Positions 16,746-24,438 of a DNA stretch of 64,000 nucleotides are shown piece by piece. The stretch is taken from assembly GCF_000423565.1 (NCBI RefSeq), contig NZ_KE384042.1:152480-216479 (forward strand), given 5' to 3'. Each line of letters begins with the position of its first letter. Position 1 is the stretch's first letter. A model generated the notes under the pieces. The model was given only the letters and a program-made list of their open reading frames with translations. It did no database searches and was not told where the DNA came from. The DNA is from Runella zeae DSM 19591. GTDB lineage: Bacteria; Bacteroidota; Bacteroidia; Cytophagales; Spirosomataceae. Position numbers and translations under genes: made by a program.

Positions 16746-19700
16746 TTAGATTGAAAGTGAAATACCCATTACCAGCGACTTAGCAGAACTATAAACGTTT
16801 CCGGTAGTTCCTGCAAAATTTTGCTGAACATTCATACCACTTCTTTTTGATTTTATGAAGAAGTTTTCACCACTTACAAATACCTGGGCATTGCCTAAAT
16901 ATAGCTTTTGAGCAATGAGCTTAGGGAGCGTATAAGAAAGAGTCACTGAGCGTATGTTGATATAGCTCCCGTCGATGAGCCAGCGGTCAGAAGCAGCATC
17001 GAAATCGGTTGTACGTCCAGCGTCCATTCTAGGGACATCCGTGATGTCACCAGGTTTTTGCCATCTTTTTAAGATATCAACATGTTTGGCGCTGTGATAC
17101 CCAGCTCCCATCAAACTAGCATAGGCTCCATCGTAGATTTTACCCCCAATTTGGTACACTACCAAAGCCGACAAAGTGATGCCTTTGTAGCTAAATGAGT
17201 TCGTAAAACCTCCTGTTAGTTTAGGAATAGCTGACCCATTATAATGGAAGCGAGCATTGTTGATATTGGTTGTGACAGTGTCACCTTTTTCGGTGATAGT
17301 GGAGTTGGCAGGTACATAGCTAGCTGCTCTGTAGAGTGCTTCTCCCGTAGTAGGACTAACACCCATAAATTCTCTCAACCAATAATCGTAAATGGAGCTA
17401 CCTTCTTTGAGTTTTTTAGTTCCGTCAATGAGTTCTTTATTCTCATCAGGCATTTTGGTGATTTTGTTTTTGTAAGAAGTTGCATTGAGATCTAAGCGCC
17501 ATGAGAAGTCTTTGGTCTTAACAGGTTCAAAACCCAACTCTATTTCGATGCCTTTGTTGTACATCGTACCGATGTTGCGAGTTACGGTAGTGATACCCGT
17601 TGACAAAGGCAAAGGAACATCAAAAATCAAATTAGAAGATTGACGGTCGAAGTACTCAATAGTTCCCGTAACACGGTTTTTGAAGAGACCAAATTCAAGA
17701 GCTACATCAAAAGCATTGCTTGATTCCCACTCAAGAGCAGTATTTCCTAAACTAGATTGCAAAATACCCGCTTCGGTAGCATTGTTCCATCCTAGAGCAT
17801 AGAGAGGTTGCCAAGCATAATTGCTGATATCGCCGTCGTTTCCGGTTTGTCCATAAGAGCCTCTGAGTTTTAAGGCACTGATTTGGGGAACTGATTTTAA
17901 GAAACTTTCTTGATCTATTCTCCAAGCTCCACTGATAGAATAGAAGGTCCCCCAACGTACATCTTTATAAAACTTACTAGAACCATCGCGGCGTGCCGAA
18001 AGCGACAAGAAGTATTTTTGATCGTAATCGTAGTTAATTCTTGAGAAATATCCCTCTACTCTCCGACGGTTGAGTTGTGAGGTAAGGTTGGTGGTCGTTG
18101 TAAAGTTTACAAGCTCATAGTTGCCATCCAAAATCTGCTGAGAACGAGAGCCTTCAAGGTTGTTGCTCATTTGGTTGTAGCTTTCGTGTCCTACGAGGGC
18201 TTCTATTCCGTGGCTACCAAATGTTTTGGTGTAATTCAGGAGTTGAGAAATGTTGTAGCTAGCTAGGTATTCAAATTCGTGGGTTGACCTACCAGCAGGG
18301 GCACCGTCTCCGATTTCGGGGTTTCCGAAAGTGACGTTGTTGCGGTTGGTGATATCCGCACCTACATTGGCCGTGAACTTAAAGTTTTTCAAGAAACTAA
18401 TCTCAGCAAAACCACGCCCTCCAAATACATTGCGGCGGAAGTAGTTTTGGTTAAGAAGTGTTTCTGAAATAATGTGGCGACCGCCATATTGAGGCCTGTT
18501 TGGCAATCCTAAAGCGCTTAAGTTACCATAGTCCCAGCGTCTATTTCCGTTTTCGAGCATTAAGAAAGAGCCTGGATTGGCAGGGTCATAAGCGTAAATG
18601 GGATAAATAGGGGCAATTCCTCTCGAAAAGAAAAATGGGTTAACGAATGATGTACCTCCAGTAGCTGGAGCATCAGATTGGTTTGAATTTGAAATAGTAG
18701 CCGTAATGTTTGCTCCTGTTCTAAACCAAGGCTTCATTTGACTATTTACATTCAAACGAGCGGTATAGCGTTCAAAATCAGAACGGATAAGAAAGCCTCT
18801 GTCGTTTAAGTATGATAGCGACACAAAGTAGTCAGTATTGTTGTTTGACCCTGAGAAGTTGAGGTTTAACTCATCCCTATTACCTTGACGCATGATGGGT
18901 TTTTCCCAATTGAGGTCATCGGGGCTGTAAAGCATCTTAGCACTTGAATTGAATACCCCATCTGTGCTTACAAGCTGATTGAAAGGAACGTTATAAATGT
19001 TGTATCCCACAATCGCTCCTAATCCATTTGTTGCATTGGTACTGGCTGTTGCCATAGGAATAGGGTTGGTAGCACGGTAGGCAAAGTTGTTGCGGTTTGC
19101 TTCCCACATCAATACATAGTAGTCGGCAGGACCTACACGGTCATATTCTGGTAAAGCTCTCGTATTAAGACCTTTAGTGTATTTGATGTTGATACTATTA
19201 GCTCCTTTTTGTCCTTTTTTGGTCGTAATCATTACAACACCGTTGGCCGCACGTGCTCCATACAAAGCAGTAGATGCTGCATCTTTGAGTACCGTAATAG
19301 TCTCAATGTCGCTCGTACTGATGTTGGCAATGTCGGCGCTATAAGGGATACCATCTACTACATATAGGGGGGAATTGGAAGAAGAAATAGATCCAAAACC
19401 TCTAATACGAATATCAGGGGCAGAACCAGGCTGACCGCTTCCGGCGGTTGTTTGTACCCCCGAAGTAGCTCCAGCAAGTGCTTGTCCAAGGTTGGTGACG
19501 GGGCGAGGTGCAAGGCTGCTAGCGTCGATTTTGGCGGCCGAACCTGTAAACGAAGCCTTCTTGGCAGTACCAAAAGTAGTGATGACTACCTCTTCTAGAT
19601 TTGCTGCATCAGGCACTAGACTTACATTGAGCGTAGTTTGATTGCCCACTACAAACTCTTGAGCCACAAAGCCTACATAACTAATTAGTAAGCGTGAATT

Positions 19701-19901
19701 TGCAGGAGCGCTAATCCGAAAGTTACCCTCAGCATCTGTGTTAGTTCCTTTCGTAGTGCCTTTAATGACGATGTTTACTCCTGGCAACGGAGCACCATCA
19801 TCTGCAGTAACTTTTCCCGTAAGGGTTTTGTCTTGGGCATGTACAAACGTACTAGCCACTCCTCCCAAAAGGAGGAGAAAGAGCAGTAAAGCTTTTCTCA
19901 T
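16746..19901 (-). CDS. SusC/RagA-family TonB-dependent outer-membrane transporter
   Basis: The 1051-residue protein has a signal peptide, then a carboxypeptidase-regulatory-like domain (LTGKVTADDGAPLPGVN to about residue 100), the plug domain with the family phrase SSNSPLYVVDGIPY and TVLKDAASTALYGARAANG, and a large barrel with the C-terminal strand SLVMGISLSI. It imports a bulky ligand across the outer membrane using TonB energy, with SusD as a lid. The length is normal. No sigma/anti-sigma pair or hybrid two-component gene is next to it, so its regulation is not visible here. Confidence 0.96.
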   Translation of the reverse strand: MRKALLLFLLLLGGVASTFVHAQDKTLTGKVTADDGAPLPGVNIVIKGTTKGTNTDAEGNFRISAPANSRLLISYVGFVAQEFVVGNQTTLNVSLVPDAANLEEVVITTFGTAKKASFTGSAAKIDASSLAPRPVTNLGQALAGATSGVQTTAGSGQPGSAPDIRIRGFGSISSSNSPLYVVDGIPYSADIANISTSDIETITVLKDAASTALYGARAANGVVMITTKKGQKGANSINIKYTKGLNTRALPEYDRVGPADYYVLMWEANRNNFAYRATNPIPMATASTNATNGLGAIVGYNIYNVPFNQLVSTDGVFNSSAKMLYSPDDLNWEKPIMRQGNRDELNLNFSGSNNNTDYFVSLSYLNDRGFLIRSDFERYTARLNVNSQMKPWFRTGANITATISNSNQSDAPATGGTSFVNPFFFSRGIAPIYPIYAYDPANPGSFLMLENGNRRWDYGNLSALGLPNRPQYGGRHIISETLLNQNYFRRNVFGGRGFAEISFLKNFKFTANVGADITNRNNVTFGNPEIGDGAPAGRSTHEFEYLASYNISQLLNYTKTFGSHGIEALVGHESYNQMSNNLEGSRSQQILDGNYELVNFTTTTNLTSQLNRRRVEGYFSRINYDYDQKYFLSLSARRDGSSKFYKDVRWGTFYSISGAWRIDQESFLKSVPQISALKLRGSYGQTGNDGDISNYAWQPLYALGWNNATEAGILQSSLGNTALEWESSNAFDVALEFGLFKNRVTGTIEYFDRQSSNLIFDVPLPLSTGITTVTRNIGTMYNKGIEIELGFEPVKTKDFSWRLDLNATSYKNKITKMPDENKELIDGTKKLKEGSSIYDYWLREFMGVSPTTGEALYRAASYVPANSTITEKGDTVTTNINNARFHYNGSAIPKLTGGFTNSFSYKGITLSALVVYQIGGKIYDGAYASLMGAGYHSAKHVDILKRWQKPGDITDVPRMDAGRTTDFDAASDRWLIDGSYINIRSVTLSYTLPKLIAQKLYLGNAQVFVSGENFFIKSKRSGMNVQQNFAGTTGNVYSSAKSLVMGISLSI

Positions 19902-20132
19902 AGTAATTTAGTTTTTGATAAAGTGTAATGAGTACTTCTAGGTGTGGAAAAACACCGTGCAATTTTAGTTAATAAAATTGTATATTAGGATATTTTTAGG
20001 TTTATTTTTTTGTGTTTAAGTATACGTATATGCCCTTTTAGGTGAAATTTTGTTTTGTGAAATTTGAATTATAGAATTTTATATTCTAATTATTTAATCT
20101 TTTGAATAACAATGGTTGAGAAAATTGACAAG
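19902..20132. other. AT-rich upstream region of the SusC gene
   Basis: It has no gene. The only definite structures are a small hairpin (GGTGT 19941-19945 with ACACC 19952-19956) and CAATTTTA at 19960-19967, which on the minus strand is one base off the -7 consensus. Downstream of the flavin reductase gene the region contains its terminator (20133-20161). Confidence 0.4.
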
Positions 20133-20161
20133 TAAAAAATACCCCATTCTGCAAAATGAGG
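20133..20161 (-). terminator. rho-independent terminator of the homogentisate operon
   Basis: On the minus strand a 7-bp stem (CCTCATT with AATGGGG, one G-U pair) has a 6-base loop and is followed by TATTTTTTACTTG. It lies about 70 bases after the flavin reductase stop. Confidence 0.75.
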
Positions 20162-20229
20162 CATATTTTGAACCGTAAAATAAGTTTCAAAAATAAGGAG
20201 AGGTAAATTTTAGAGAAAATGAAAGAGAT

Positions 20230-21081
20230 TTATTTTATATCGGATAGTATTGCCAACCAAGCTTCATGTACTTTCCCTGCTGAGAGAAACTGCTTAGCAA
20301 GTTGTAATAAATCACTATTGTGATGAAGACTTCTAAACTCTTGGATTTCGCTTGTCAAAGGAAGTTGTTGGATATTTCCAAGACGGCCTAGGTCATTTCC
20401 TGTAAATAAAGGATTCGATTTGATAAAATCAGGAATCATATCTACGCCAATTCCTCTTTGGGTGCTAGGTTTTGGTACTTCAAAAATCGCTTCTCCCGAA
20501 GCTCTTGCATACCAATTCCCCCCCATTCGGGCTACCCAATCGGTTTTTTGTTGGTCAATTTTTCCATTTTCATCAAGTATATCTTCAGAAAAATGAGCCA
20601 GTATGACTTCACATATAATGAGGTTGGCAGCTCCGCCTTCTTCTCCCAACGAAATGATTTGTTTTACTTTACACTCAAACACTGCTTTTGATTCACCTAC
20701 GCGGGGCGGTTTTACTTTCTGGGAGGGCACTTCCGTAAAACCTGCTTTGATAAATTCGTTGGTGCCCTTGGAGTATTCGCAACTTGCAAGCGACATCTGC
20801 TCTACCATTGCATAATCCACCATGTTGATAACCACTTCGTCTACTTCTTGTACATTTTCAAGCGTATGTTTGTTAGTGGCATCTCTTACTCGTCGATTGG
20901 GCGAAAAAATCAGCGTTGGAGGTTTTGTACCAAACAAATTGAAAAAACTAAAGGGGCTGAGGTTGACATTGCCTTCTTTGTCAACAGTACTGGCAAAAGC
21001 GATAGGTCGTGGAGCAATAGCCCCCTGTAGATAATGGTGAAGTACAGGAACTGAAACCGCCTGAGGGTCGATAGTAAGCAT
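20230..21081 (-). CDS. flavin reductase-like FMN-binding protein
   Basis: The 283-residue protein matches the flavin reductase-like split-barrel fold: GAIAPRPIAFASTVDKEGN near residue 20, NLSPFSFFNLFGTKPPTL, and VDEVVINMVDYAMVEQM. This family binds FMN and supplies reduced flavin to monooxygenases or acts on its own. The gene is the third of a minus-strand group, 33 bases after fahA and co-oriented with hmgA, so a link to aromatic amino-acid breakdown is inferred from context. No partner monooxygenase is in the window. A terminator follows its stop. Confidence 0.78.
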   Translation of the reverse strand: MLTIDPQAVSVPVLHHYLQGAIAPRPIAFASTVDKEGNVNLSPFSFFNLFGTKPPTLIFSPNRRVRDATNKHTLENVQEVDEVVINMVDYAMVEQMSLASCEYSKGTNEFIKAGFTEVPSQKVKPPRVGESKAVFECKVKQIISLGEEGGAANLIICEVILAHFSEDILDENGKIDQQKTDWVARMGGNWYARASGEAIFEVPKPSTQRGIGVDMIPDFIKSNPLFTGNDLGRLGNIQQLPLTSEIQEFRSLHHNSDLLQLAKQFLSAGKVHEAWLAILSDIK

Positions 21082-21114
21082 GAGTTGACAGATTTTCCTT
21101 GATGAAGACTTAGA

Positions 21115-22353
21115 TTATTTGGGAGGCAAGATAGTGGTTTTTACTTCGCCAAATCCTACTTTGATGTCTCCTTTTTGCGCAAAACCGCGCATAATAATAG
21201 TGTCATAGTCTTCTACAAACTTACGTGTAGAGCCATCAGGCAACACAATGGGATTTTTGCCTCCCCAAGTCAGTTCCAACAACGACCCAAAACTGTCGGG
21301 CGTAGGCCCTGAGATAGTTCCTGAAGCTAGTACGTCGCCTGTATTGAGATTGCAGCCATTGATAGTATGATGGGCAATCTGCTGAGCTACTGTCCAATAC
21401 ATATTTCTGAAATTGGAACGACATAGCAGCGTTTCTGAAAGTGGGTTTTGACTGGATTGTAGGTAAACTTCTAGTACAATATCAAAATTTGAGAGATTAT
21501 AGCCACTTAAATAAGGCAAAACTTCAGGAGATTGGGGAGAGGCCAGTACCCGAAAAGGAGAAAGAGCTTCTATCGTGACTACCCACGGAGATAGAGACGA
21601 AAAAAAGTTTTTAGACAAAAAAGGACCTAAAGGAACATACTCCCATTTCTGAATATCACGGGCCGACCAGTCATTAAACAACACAAATCCAAACACGTGA
21701 TTTTCGGCGTTATCTACCGAAATATTGGTACCAATCTCATTGCCGTTGGCTATAATAGTAGCCATTTCAAGCTCAAAATCGAGGCGTTTGGTAGGGCCAA
21801 AGAGAGGAGGCTGAGTGTCGTCGGGACGTGTTTGGCCTTGAGGACGATGAAAATTTGTACCAGATACAAAAATCGAAGAAGCTCTACCATGATAAGCTAC
21901 GGGCAAGTGCTTCCAGTTGGGTAGGAGGGCATTTTGCGGGTCGCGAAACATCGCCCCTACATTGAAAGCGTGCTGCTCGCTCGAATAAAAATCGGTATAA
22001 TCTCCTATTTTGACCGGTAGATGCATAACCACCTCTCGCTGTGCTACTAAAAAATCTGCCGCATGTGTTTTAAAAGGGCTACAAGGGTCTTCAAAAATCT
22101 GCTGCAACACTTGCCTTACTGCCACGCGGATATTTTTTCCGGTAGCCATAAAAGCATTAAGAAAATCTTGTTGAAAGACAGTTTTATCAAACTCAAGTGC
22201 ATTAAAAGCCCCTAATTCAGCTAATTTAGACATATCTATGACCCATTCGCCAAGAGCTACTCCGACGCGTTTGGGAGTATTAGCGGTAGAAAAGATGCCA
22301 AAAGGTAAATTGTGAATTGAAAAATCTGTGTTTTTATCTATCGAAAGCCACAT
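21115..22353 (-). CDS. fahA: fumarylacetoacetase
   Basis: The 412-residue enzyme performs the last step of tyrosine degradation, splitting 4-fumarylacetoacetate into fumarate and acetoacetate. Its N-terminal SH3-like domain is followed by the FAH catalytic fold with DYTDFYSSEQHAFNVG (metal Asp and catalytic His), PVAYHGRASSI, LDFELEMATII, FNDWSARDIQKWEYVPLGPF and a C-terminal GSLLELTWGGKNP. The length is that of the eukaryote-type enzyme. It lies 52 bases after hmgA in the same operon. Maleylacetoacetate isomerase is not in the window. Confidence 0.95.
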   Translation of the reverse strand: MWLSIDKNTDFSIHNLPFGIFSTANTPKRVGVALGEWVIDMSKLAELGAFNALEFDKTVFQQDFLNAFMATGKNIRVAVRQVLQQIFEDPCSPFKTHAADFLVAQREVVMHLPVKIGDYTDFYSSEQHAFNVGAMFRDPQNALLPNWKHLPVAYHGRASSIFVSGTNFHRPQGQTRPDDTQPPLFGPTKRLDFELEMATIIANGNEIGTNISVDNAENHVFGFVLFNDWSARDIQKWEYVPLGPFLSKNFFSSLSPWVVTIEALSPFRVLASPQSPEVLPYLSGYNLSNFDIVLEVYLQSSQNPLSETLLCRSNFRNMYWTVAQQIAHHTINGCNLNTGDVLASGTISGPTPDSFGSLLELTWGGKNPIVLPDGSTRKFVEDYDTIIMRGFAQKGDIKVGFGEVKTTILPPK

Positions 22354-22405
22354 TTGAATTCAGGATTGGTGATATAAAGAAAAAATAGAGCTGTTATGAA
22401 AAATT

Positions 22406-23563
22406 TCATTCCAGCCAACTTTGATAATATTTGCCATCGTCAATCAACATTGCTTCTTGGGTAAGCATGAGAGGTCTAAAAGTGTCAATCATGACGGCAA
22501 GCTCGATAGTTTCCTTTTTGCCGATACTACGCTCATAGGCTCCCGGAGCAGGGCCATGAGGAATACCCCCAGGATGAAGTGTAATATGCCCTTGCTCGAT
22601 ATTGTTGCGACTCATAAAGTCTCCGTCTACATAATAAATCATCTCGTCGGAGTCGATATTGGAGTGATTGTAGGGCGCAGGGATGGCCTGCGGATGGTAA
22701 TCATACAGTCTAGGACAAAACGAACATACTACAAAAGCACTGGTTTCGAAGGTTTGGTGTACGGGTGGAGGTTGATGAATACGTCCAGTGATAGGCTCAA
22801 AATTGTGAATCGAAAATCCATAAGGGAAATTGTATCCATCCCATCCTACTACATCAAAAGGGTGCGTTGGATAGAGCAGACTGTATATTTTTCCTTGTTT
22901 TTTGATTTTGATTTCAAAATCTCCTTTTGTGTCGTGCGTTTCTAAAACTTCGGGGAGTTTGTAGTCGCGTTCGCAAAAAGGAGAATGCTCAAGCAACTGC
23001 CCAAACCAATTGCGGTAGCGTTTGGGAGTATAAATAGGATGAAACGATTCGGCGATAAGTAGACGATTGTCTTCACTATCGAATTCGATTTGGTAAATAA
23101 TACCTCTCGGAATGATGAGATAATCTCCGTATTCGAAGCGGATATTGCCTAGTTGCGTTCGCAGTTGACCACTTCCTCGGTGAATAAACAATAGTTCGTC
23201 AGCGTCGGCATTTTTATAGAAATAAGAAGTAAGAGAATGCTGAGGTGCCGCTAGCGAAATATGAATGTCGCTGTTGACGAGTAATCGAGTACGACTTTCT
23301 AGATAATCTTCTTTTGGAGGTACTTCAAAGCCTTTCAACAAACGCGCTTTGATTCCTTTTTCTACCGCGATTTTGGGCGAAACATCTGTTTCTGACAAAA
23401 TCTCCTTGACCATCGTAGGGCGGTGGATATGATACATCAATGACGACATGCCGTCAAACCCAATCGTACCAAACAACTGCTCATAATAAAGTCCACCCGA
23501 GGGTTTCTCAAATTGAGTGTGCCTTTTAGGAGGTATTTTGCCGAGTTTATGATAAATAGGCAT
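22406..23563 (-). CDS. hmgA: homogentisate 1,2-dioxygenase
   Basis: The 385-residue iron enzyme opens the homogentisate ring in tyrosine catabolism. It shows the double cupin of the family, with FEYGDYLIIPRGIIYQIEF in the N-terminal half and DEMIYYVDGDFMSR plus HPGGIPHGPAPGAYE in the C-terminal half, where metal ligands lie. I start at the ATG at 23563 (MPIYHKLGKIPPKRH); a longer frame from 23626 would run through a consensus promoter and is rejected. It is shorter than the human enzyme, as usual for this phylum. A consensus promoter (23597-23626) and a 20-bp palindrome (23626-23645) lie upstream, so expression is probably controlled by a repressor. Confidence 0.93.
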   Translation of the reverse strand: MPIYHKLGKIPPKRHTQFEKPSGGLYYEQLFGTIGFDGMSSLMYHIHRPTMVKEILSETDVSPKIAVEKGIKARLLKGFEVPPKEDYLESRTRLLVNSDIHISLAAPQHSLTSYFYKNADADELLFIHRGSGQLRTQLGNIRFEYGDYLIIPRGIIYQIEFDSEDNRLLIAESFHPIYTPKRYRNWFGQLLEHSPFCERDYKLPEVLETHDTKGDFEIKIKKQGKIYSLLYPTHPFDVVGWDGYNFPYGFSIHNFEPITGRIHQPPPVHQTFETSAFVVCSFCPRLYDYHPQAIPAPYNHSNIDSDEMIYYVDGDFMSRNNIEQGHITLHPGGIPHGPAPGAYERSIGKKETIELAVMIDTFRPLMLTQEAMLIDDGKYYQSWLE

Positions 23564-23596
23564 ATCTATTCCGATTAGGATACAATAATATATATG

Positions 23597-23626
23597 CAAA
23601 GTTATGTAAATAAAATGCTTTGGCAA
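23597..23626 (-). promoter_or_regulatory. consensus promoter of the hmgA-fahA-flavin reductase operon
   Basis: On the minus strand a TTG (23626-23624), a 19-bp spacer and TAACTTTG (23604-23597) match the Bacteroidota promoter TTG-N19-TAnnTTTG exactly. The start site would be about 25 bases before the hmgA ATG. Confidence 0.75.
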
Positions 23627-23645
23627 TATTTGTTATAACAAATAT
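23626..23645. promoter_or_regulatory. perfect 20-bp palindrome, candidate operator
   Basis: ATATTTGTTATAACAAATAT is identical to its reverse complement and abuts or overlaps the -33 element of the hmgA promoter. The position suits a repressor of MarR, GntR or TetR type; no matching regulator gene is adjacent, so the binder is unknown. Confidence 0.6.
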
Positions 23646-23686
23646 GTTAATCTAATGTTTTTATCTTTGAAAAAGAGCTATCGCTT

Positions 23687-24022
23687 TTAGGGATTTAAAA
23701 ATGCCCCATCAATCACAAAGAGAGTGGCACCTATGTCAGAATACACTTTGTGGGAAGGCTCCCCATCCGATACTTGAAACGACATTCCTTGCTGGAGAAT
23801 ATGACGTGAGCCATCCAAAAGCTCAACGATGAGCCGCCCTTCAATACAATAAGCAATATGTCCTTTTGCACACCAATGATCGGCTTCGTAGGAGACTGAA
23901 TATTGAATATAGCGGACTTTACAAAGTGGGTATTCTATGGTGCGAACATAAGCCACACCGCTTTCTCCTTTATGTTCCGTAACAGGTAATTGTTGCCAAG
24001 ACGTAATTTCGAAGGGTATCAT
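23687..24022 (-). CDS. small single-domain cupin with a DHWC motif
   Basis: The 111-residue protein is a single cupin barrel. It contains DHWCAKGHIAYCIEGRLIVEL, close to the DHCW-motif cupin family, then LQQGMSFQVSDGEPSHKVYS. Histidines in D-H-W-C and G-H-I probably bind a metal. Its role is unknown. The ATG overlaps the stop of the preceding cupin gene by 4 bases, so both are translated together. The pair lies between the efflux operon terminator and the hmgA promoter. Confidence 0.7.
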   Translation of the reverse strand: MIPFEITSWQQLPVTEHKGESGVAYVRTIEYPLCKVRYIQYSVSYEADHWCAKGHIAYCIEGRLIVELLDGSRHILQQGMSFQVSDGEPSHKVYSDIGATLFVIDGAFLNP

Positions 24023-24357
24023 AGTATGGTGCGGTCGCCGTGAGATTTGGGTTCTGAAATGACCAAGAAATGCAAATCTTCCGTATGATTATTTTGAATT
24101 TGGTGAGCCACTTGTTTGGGCACATGAATACTTTCGTGAGGAAGAAGTGTGTAAGTTTTATCTCCTAATATAAAAGTAGCTTTTCCTGCCAAAATATAAA
24201 ACAATTGCTGACAATGATGATGAAAATGACGCTGCTCAGCAGTAGCGGGAGGCATTCGTTCTTGAATTACACTCAGGCTATCAGATTTGAGTAAGTGCCA
24301 TCCGTCGCAACCAAGCCCCCACGTATAATGTTCGGCATTTTGAAGAGAGATAGGCAT
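24019..24357 (-). CDS. small cupin-domain protein
   Basis: The 112-residue protein has a classical small cupin: RHFHHHCQQLFYILAGKATFILGDKTYTLLPHESIHVPKQVAHQIQN, with the His cluster H-x-H-H-H and a second His giving a metal site. The longer frame from 24399 reads through the efflux-operon terminator hairpin (24384-24421), so I start at MPISLQ, 24357. Its function is unknown. It is translationally coupled to the next cupin gene through an ATGA overlap. Confidence 0.72.
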   Translation of the reverse strand: MPISLQNAEHYTWGLGCDGWHLLKSDSLSVIQERMPPATAEQRHFHHHCQQLFYILAGKATFILGDKTYTLLPHESIHVPKQVAHQIQNNHTEDLHFLVISEPKSHGDRTIL

Positions 24358-24383
24358 ATTGTGGAATTTTTTCAAAAATAACA

Positions 24384-24421
24384 AAATAGCCTCGTCCATT
24401 TTTCAATGAACAAGGCTATTT
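24384..24421 (-). terminator. 17-bp hairpin terminator of the RND efflux operon
   Basis: On the minus strand AAATAGCCTTGTTCATT pairs with AATGGACGAGGCTATTT over 17 bp, with only two G-U pairs and a GAAA loop, and is followed by TTGTTATTTTTG. It begins 17 bases after the pump gene stop. Confidence 0.85.
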
Positions 24422-24438
24422 AGAAAACTACTGAGAAG

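Noticed and set aside
23564..23626. 63-base extension of the hmgA frame
   Set aside because: It lies on the promoter -7 and -33 elements, and the protein begins naturally at MPIYHKLGKIPPKRH.
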